Below the pieces are notes generated by a model. The model was not told the origin of the DNA. It saw only the letters and a list, made by a program, of their open reading frames with translations, and did not search any database. From an uncultured Clostridia bacterium (GTDB lineage Bacteria > Bacillota > Clostridia > JAAYHZ01), in NCBI GenBank assembly GCA_937894465.1, contig CALCRE010000115.1:1-9890 (forward strand): 9,890 nucleotides of DNA. Direction: 5' to 3'. Below, piece by piece: positions 6,247 to 9,890 of this stretch. Position numbers and translations under genes: made by a program. How positions within the stretch are numbered: the first letter of the stretch is position 1; every line of letters starts with the position of its first letter.

Positions 6247-6811
6247 CGATTTCAAATTTCAAGACCTTGTTGAAATTCAGGTGTTGACTGCCGAACACTT
6301 ACCTGATTACGCGGGTGTTATCCGCAAGAGCTTTGCAACTGTAGCAAAAGATTTTAAACTGACTAAAGAAAATTGTCCCGGACATACGAGCTTTGTTACA
6401 GATGAGCGTCTTTCAAGTGAAATCATGGACGGATATTATCCTTTCGGTCTTTGTATCGATAAAAAAATCATCGGTTTCGCGTCGCTCACTGATATGGGTG
6501 GCGAAGTATTCGAGATGAAAAATGTTTCCGTTCTACCGGAATATCGTCACTATGGATACGGTAAAAAATTGCTTGACTTCTGCAAGACAAAAGTCAAACA
6601 ACTTGGTGGCAGTAAAATCACCATCGGTATCGTGGAGGAGAGTACCGTTCTGAAGGACTGGTATGCCGCAAACGGATTTATTCACACGGGAACAAAGAAA
6701 TTCAATCAACTACAATTTACAGTCGGATTTATGGAATGGAGCGAGGCATCAACAACGACATTCATACACAAACAAAACCACATTGAACGCGATAACGGAT
6801 TCTTTATGTAA
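6239..6811 (+). CDS. GNAT family N-acetyltransferase
   Basis: Predicted acetyl-CoA-dependent N-acetyltransferase of 190 residues. The GNAT core is visible: an IIGFASL strand (77-83), KNVSVLPEYRHYGYGKKLL (94-112) holding the RxxGxG acetyl-CoA loop, the KITIGIVEES strand and WYAANGFIHTGTK (141-153), the usual motif-B end. ATG 6239 is chosen because AGGAGG (6227-6232) is six bases upstream; the ATG at 6233 touches that site. The start lies inside the ferredoxin gene. After FMEWSE the last 22 residues are Thr/His/Asn-rich and not family-like, so the 3' end may have been replaced. The acetyl acceptor is unknown. Confidence 0.85.
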   Translation: MINDFKFQDLVEIQVLTAEHLPDYAGVIRKSFATVAKDFKLTKENCPGHTSFVTDERLSSEIMDGYYPFGLCIDKKIIGFASLTDMGGEVFEMKNVSVLPEYRHYGYGKKLLDFCKTKVKQLGGSKITIGIVEESTVLKDWYAANGFIHTGTKKFNQLQFTVGFMEWSEASTTTFIHKQNHIERDNGFFM

Positions 6812-6856
6812 CACGAAAAAGTTTCCTGTGTCGTCTATCGTGAAAGTGAGAAAACT

Positions 6857-7318
6857 ATGAAAAAGCCTTTTATTATCAGCATTTCCGGCATATCTGGCAG
6901 CGGTAAGACCACAGTAGCAAACGCATTGAAGAAGCGGTTGGCAAATACAGAAGTCATTAATTTCGATAACATTTCAAGTGATTTGCTTGGCCGAGATTAC
7001 TGTGAGTGGTCGGAATCCGGAGCAGATAGCAACGAATGGACGCTTACTCCAATTATTGATGAAATAGAGCGTTTGTGCCTCGATCCGCTTAAATATATTA
7101 TTCTTGATTATCCCTTTGGGACAGCTCACAGTAAGGTTGGATCATATGTGGATTTTTCCGTTTGGGTAGATGTACCGCTTGATATAGCACTTGCACGACG
7201 TATATTGCGTGATTTTACACGCCGCTCAGAAATTCGCCGTCCACTAAAAGGACATGCATCAGAAGAATCATTTCGAACACCGTTAAACCATTCCCACCCG
7301 CTCGGGTTAGTCAAATGA
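6857..7318 (+). CDS. P-loop kinase, uridine-kinase-like, truncated
   Basis: Predicted nucleotide-binding kinase of 153 residues. It has a textbook Walker A, GISGSGKTT (Gly11 to Thr19), INFDNIS after the next strand, the LDYPFG strand typical of Walker B, and VWVDVPLDIALARRILRDF, matching the lid region of uridine-kinase-like small kinases. Family likeness stops at about residue 122 (near 7222). The rest is basic and unlike the expected final helices that complete this fold, so I read it as a gene cut and run on into foreign sequence until a chance stop. ATG 6857 has only a weak site (GTGAG), 45 bases after the acetyltransferase. Probably inactive, but the catalytic P-loop is intact. Confidence 0.7.
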   Translation: MKKPFIISISGISGSGKTTVANALKKRLANTEVINFDNISSDLLGRDYCEWSESGADSNEWTLTPIIDEIERLCLDPLKYIILDYPFGTAHSKVGSYVDFSVWVDVPLDIALARRILRDFTRRSEIRRPLKGHASEESFRTPLNHSHPLGLVK

Positions 7319-7515
7319 GCAAAAACTTCACGCGCTACAGAACTCAATGGATTCAAATCTTTCTTTTGCACGGTTAACAAGTCCAATGCCGAGCTGTTGT
7401 ATAAAAGCACTGTATCATCCGGTAATTCGTATAGCTTCACATAAAGGTCGGTGCTGTCCTCAAGTGCTTGATACCCTTCATCAATCAGTCCGCATCCGAA
7501 GCTTCCTGCTGCCAA
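7235..7515 (-). pseudogene. Unrecognised minus-strand coding fragment
   Basis: The minus-strand frame from about 7515 to 7235 reads as plausible protein: GLIDEGYQALEDSTDLY, YELPDDTVLLYNSSALDLL, PLSSVAREVFAHL and GWEWFNG. The only start is a TTG without a ribosome site, and the frame runs on into the antisense of the kinase gene. I do not recognise the family. It lies exactly between the cut kinase and the cut toxin, so it is probably a piece of a third gene left by recombination. Confidence 0.35.
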
Positions 7516-7600
7516 ACGCAGCTAAAAAAATATTAAAGCCTTGTTTTATTGCAAGCCTATAATCTTTTTTAAATTGTCCTGTATAATCAGCAACCAACAT
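7481..7600 (-). pseudogene. Truncated RelE/YafQ-type toxin
   Basis: A 39-codon frame begins at ATG 7600, which overlaps the antitoxin stop by one base (TGATG), the usual coupling in relBE/dinJ-yafQ operons. The first 26 codons read MLVADYTGQFKKDYRLAIKQ then GFNIFL, the standard first strand and helix of YafQ/RelE toxins. After a run of seven T's near 7524-7530 the family likeness ends, and a stop follows at 7481. The catalytic C-terminal half, normally about 60 more residues, is missing, so no ribosome-dependent mRNA cleavage is expected. Confidence 0.75.
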
Positions 7601-7872
7601 CAGGTTTTCAACTCCTTTAATAGATCATTTGCATTCCCAAATCTACCCTTACCGGATTTGATAATTTCATCTCCTTCTTTCATAGCTGCTAATGTTTCAT
7701 CATTAGGAGTAAACTGACGTAAATCGAACGGTAGACCACCAACATTTCTTGATTGATACAAGAAAATATTAATCGCTTCCGTAAGGCTCATTCCATAGCG
7801 AGAATAAATAGCTTCTACATCAGCTTTAACTTTTGGATCTATACGGATTGATAGACTTGCAGTCTTAGCCAT
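7600..7872 (-). CDS. RelB/DinJ family antitoxin
   Basis: Antitoxin of a type II toxin-antitoxin pair, 90 residues. The N-terminal half is the ribbon-helix-helix dimer and DNA-binding part (SLSIRIDPKVKADVEAIYSR, then MSLTEAINIFLYQS). The sequence GGLPFDL after it is characteristic of RelB/DinJ. The C-terminal helix that wraps the toxin ends NANDLLKELKT. I chose ATG 7872 because AGGAGG (7881-7886) lies eight bases upstream; a GTG at 7881 would overlap that site. Its cognate toxin is truncated, so it is now an orphan that may still repress its own promoter or neutralise a related toxin elsewhere. The intact gene length is normal for the family. Confidence 0.9.
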   Translation of the reverse strand: MAKTASLSIRIDPKVKADVEAIYSRYGMSLTEAINIFLYQSRNVGGLPFDLRQFTPNDETLAAMKEGDEIIKSGKGRFGNANDLLKELKT

Positions 7873-7897
7873 TAAAATCACCTCCTTTTCTACTCTT

Positions 7898-7926
7898 ATT
7901 GTATAACGAATCGTTTACATTGGCAA
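7898..7926 (-). promoter_or_regulatory. Antitoxin promoter
   Basis: Minus strand: TTGCCA (7921-7926, 5/6), a 17-base spacer and TACAAT (7898-7903, 5/6). Transcription would start near 7891, only a few bases before the AGGAGG site. A second -35-like TTGACA at 7935-7940 pairs less well, its 17-base partner being TAAACG. Confidence 0.65.
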
Positions 7927-7933
7927 TGCATTG
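7905..7933. promoter_or_regulatory. Candidate antitoxin operators
   Basis: Two palindromes overlap the promoter: AACGA-A-TCGTT (7905-7915) between the -10 and -35 boxes, and CAATGCATTG (7924-7933) over the -35 box. RelB/DinJ proteins are known to repress their own operons by binding paired palindromes, so this placement fits. The binding itself is inference. Confidence 0.45.
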
Positions 7934-8085
7934 TTGTCAATTTATTATTATATGTAATCCTTTTAGATTATTTCCTTCTGCTATTCCTCTGATATAAATT
8001 TAAAACTGCGCAGCTTGTAATATAATTAAGCAATTAAATAAAGGTAAAAACAATAACTCATTGCGGAAGATGATCTAACTTAACA

Positions 8086-8100
8086 AGTGAAATATTCACT
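8086..8100 (-). terminator. Weak hairpin after the BTAD regulator gene
   Basis: AGTGAA / TTCACT form a 6-bp stem with a 3-base loop, eight bases beyond the stop codon of the large minus-strand gene. The downstream sequence on that strand is only moderately T-rich (TGTTAAGTT), so termination would be weak. The rest of the 7941-8108 spacer shows nothing I can name. Confidence 0.25.
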
Positions 8101-8108
8101 CAGTAGTT

Positions 8109-9827
8109 TTACGTGACAAGATCACTTGCATTTGCTTCATAAATTTTCAACGCCTTTTGATATATTTTTTCATACTTGATCTTCTTGCTGACCGCCCATA
8201 TGGATTCGAACTCAGAAAGGTACTCACCTTTGTATAAAGCCAATATTGTGTCAATCGCATCGGTGCTATTGTTTTCTTGAAGCTCGAAAGCAGCTTCCTC
8301 AAATAAATCGACATCAGTGACGAATTCATCCTTGCATATGCTATAATGTTTACCTAGGCTTTCGACAGAGTTTACAACACCAAGTACGGAAAGGTCTTTC
8401 TTCAGCTGAGCAATATTCACACCGATCAGTTTTTTAATATTATTAGATGTAGAATCATACCAAATCTCTTCATATATTTGTTCTTTTGTAGCGCCTTCTC
8501 TGCCTGCATTAAGCAGAAAAGCAAAAAGCTCCCTTTCCTTCTTTGTACGCATTTTTATCGGTTCATTACGATTATAATAAGGATACACTGCAAACTCACC
8601 CAATGTTGTTATATAAGCTTTTTTCAATTTAAATCCGGCGAAATCCATCATCTCTCTGGTAAAGTCCGGTTCGATTTCATTTTGTCGGGCAAACTCCAGA
8701 ACCGGATCATATGCTTTCCGCATTCTGAAATATTCAATCATGCCGTTATCATCACAAAGACGAAGAAACTTTCTTGTTAATATAACTGCTTGATTTTGAT
8801 CCGAAGATGCAATAGCAATTCTTGCAAGCATTCCGTATGCCATGGTCGGTATCATCATCATACCGCTCCTTTCCCCTATCTCAATAGATTGCCTTGCATA
8901 CATAGCAGCATGTTTAAAATCAGATATCGCTCCATAATAACTAAAGAGTCTCGCCAAGGCAATTGTTTGAAAATAATCGCCAACTGTATGAAGATTCTCA
9001 ACTATTTCATTGACAATACTTTCAACAGGACCGTCATTGAGCATCAACCCATAAATATGACGTTGCATTATAGCCCATTTCTTTTGAAGTTCGGTTTTAC
9101 GGTATAAAGGTGCGTACTCATCTGCAAGCTTAAAGTTTTGCATCGTGCACTCGAATGTTTTCTTGCCGCCGTTCATGCGATCGATAAATGTATTTTGATA
9201 ATGAATCTCAGCTGCGAAAAGATACCCTAACCATAGTTCTTCATATCTACCCTTGCATTTTAGCCTTTGGAGTTCAGCTTCTACCATTTCTATGGCTTTT
9301 TCTCGTTCTCCTAACATCTGATATGCCTTCGCCACATACAGGTCGATACTATGCATATCTAAGTACTGCGGTTCTTCGATTGGAATAGTAAGAGATCTTT
9401 CATAATAATAGACGGAGTCTTTCATGCAGCCTAAAAGAAAGCTGACTACGCTTAAATATCGTTCAAACCATGCTTTCACTTTAATTTGACCGTTATTTGC
9501 ACATATTTCTATCATTTTAAAAATCAGATCCTTCGCTTCGTTGACCTGTGAATTCCAGCACAAATTGTATATCTTCTCAATAGCAACAGCATACAATAAT
9601 TCCGGTTTTAAATATGAGATATCTGTTAATAGCTCGTCTAGAACCTTATTTGAATCTTCAAAGGACATAAAGTTTCTCAAAACCCTGGCTTTATGGACGG
9701 ATGCTTCTATATATAATTCTTTATTCTGATCTTTTAACGACGGAATGGCATTGTCCAAGCATTGCTTTGCCTCAATGAAGTTACCGATGCTTGATAGAAC
9801 AGCTCCTTTGGCTACGTACCATTCCAT
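8109..9827 (-). CDS. TPR-wHTH-BTAD regulator, probably missing its N-terminus
   Basis: Predicted transcription regulator, 572 residues visible. Residues 1-395 are all-helical, TPR-like repeats, for example AVLSSIGNFIEAKQCLDNAI and YVAKAYQMLGEREKAIEMVE. Residues 405-498 are an OmpR-type winged helix (TLGEFAVY, then MRTKKERELFAFLLNAGREG, and YSI closing the wing). Residues 503-565 match the BTAD domain (DVDLFEEAAFEL, LYKGEYLSEFESIWA). In MalT-like and SARP-type proteins of Firmicutes this C-terminal pair follows a TPR block and an N-terminal STAND ATPase; no Walker A is present here. ATG 9827 has no ribosome site. The same frame stays protein-like back to a TAG at 9873-9875, so the gene may be split by a nonsense or frameshift change, or may have lost its ATPase. 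No ligand or target is evident. Confidence 0.75.
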   Translation of the reverse strand: MEWYVAKGAVLSSIGNFIEAKQCLDNAIPSLKDQNKELYIEASVHKARVLRNFMSFEDSNKVLDELLTDISYLKPELLYAVAIEKIYNLCWNSQVNEAKDLIFKMIEICANNGQIKVKAWFERYLSVVSFLLGCMKDSVYYYERSLTIPIEEPQYLDMHSIDLYVAKAYQMLGEREKAIEMVEAELQRLKCKGRYEELWLGYLFAAEIHYQNTFIDRMNGGKKTFECTMQNFKLADEYAPLYRKTELQKKWAIMQRHIYGLMLNDGPVESIVNEIVENLHTVGDYFQTIALARLFSYYGAISDFKHAAMYARQSIEIGERSGMMMIPTMAYGMLARIAIASSDQNQAVILTRKFLRLCDDNGMIEYFRMRKAYDPVLEFARQNEIEPDFTREMMDFAGFKLKKAYITTLGEFAVYPYYNRNEPIKMRTKKERELFAFLLNAGREGATKEQIYEEIWYDSTSNNIKKLIGVNIAQLKKDLSVLGVVNSVESLGKHYSICKDEFVTDVDLFEEAAFELQENNSTDAIDTILALYKGEYLSEFESIWAVSKKIKYEKIYQKALKIYEANASDLVT

Positions 9828-9890
9828 GCTTTTCGTATAATCATTTTCAAAAGAATTGGAATTGTTGCCACACTACTATTGCCAAGTTTA

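Noticed and set aside
3719..7669. The direct repeats as attachment sites of an integrase-type element
   Set aside because: No integrase, recombinase or tRNA gene is visible, and the repeats are coding remnants with mismatches, unlike crisp att sites.

Overview
The window looks like chromosome of a low-GC Firmicute, most likely an anaerobic member of the Clostridia. The signs are AT-rich spacers, strong GGAGG-type ribosome sites, sigma-A-like promoters, a lipoprotein with a PrcB domain, a DUF2087 regulator and a 2[4Fe-4S] ferredoxin. I cannot name the genus from sequence alone.

Left block (1-3618, all minus strand): a DUF2087/LuxR-HTH regulator with a near-consensus promoter (3654-3682), then a class I methionyl-tRNA synthetase (metG) whose KMSKS loop reads KASSS, then a small PrcB-type lipoprotein. 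The lipoprotein's Shine-Dalgarno sits inside a 9-bp inverted repeat. GC is low (one sampled metG line is 20/60).

Middle block (about 3719-7600): an accessory island, more GC-rich where sampled (32/60 at 4921-4980). It is bracketed by two direct copies of the 3' end of a RelB/DinJ antitoxin gene. The left copy (3719-3790) is a remnant. The right copy is the end of an intact antitoxin whose toxin partner is cut off after about 26 codons. Inside, on the plus strand, four tightly packed genes run in series: a three-part protein (NlpC/P60- or CHAP-like peptidase, P-loop kinase, ART-like domain and an unrecognised tail), a ferredoxin, a GNAT acetyltransferase and a P-loop kinase that loses its family resemblance near its end. 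The first three overlap, which suggests translational coupling. Unrecognised coding-like debris lies at 3930-4077 (+) and 7235-7515 (-). The island looks like an assembly of small anaerobe accessory genes built by repeated recombination.

Right block (7600-9890, minus strand): the RelB/DinJ antitoxin with a strong promoter and palindromes, and a large TPR-wHTH-BTAD regulator that appears to lack its N-terminal ATPase. Its reading frame is closed by a stop at 9873-9875 and its first ATG has no ribosome site. No tRNA, rRNA, CRISPR array, complete insertion sequence or origin was seen.
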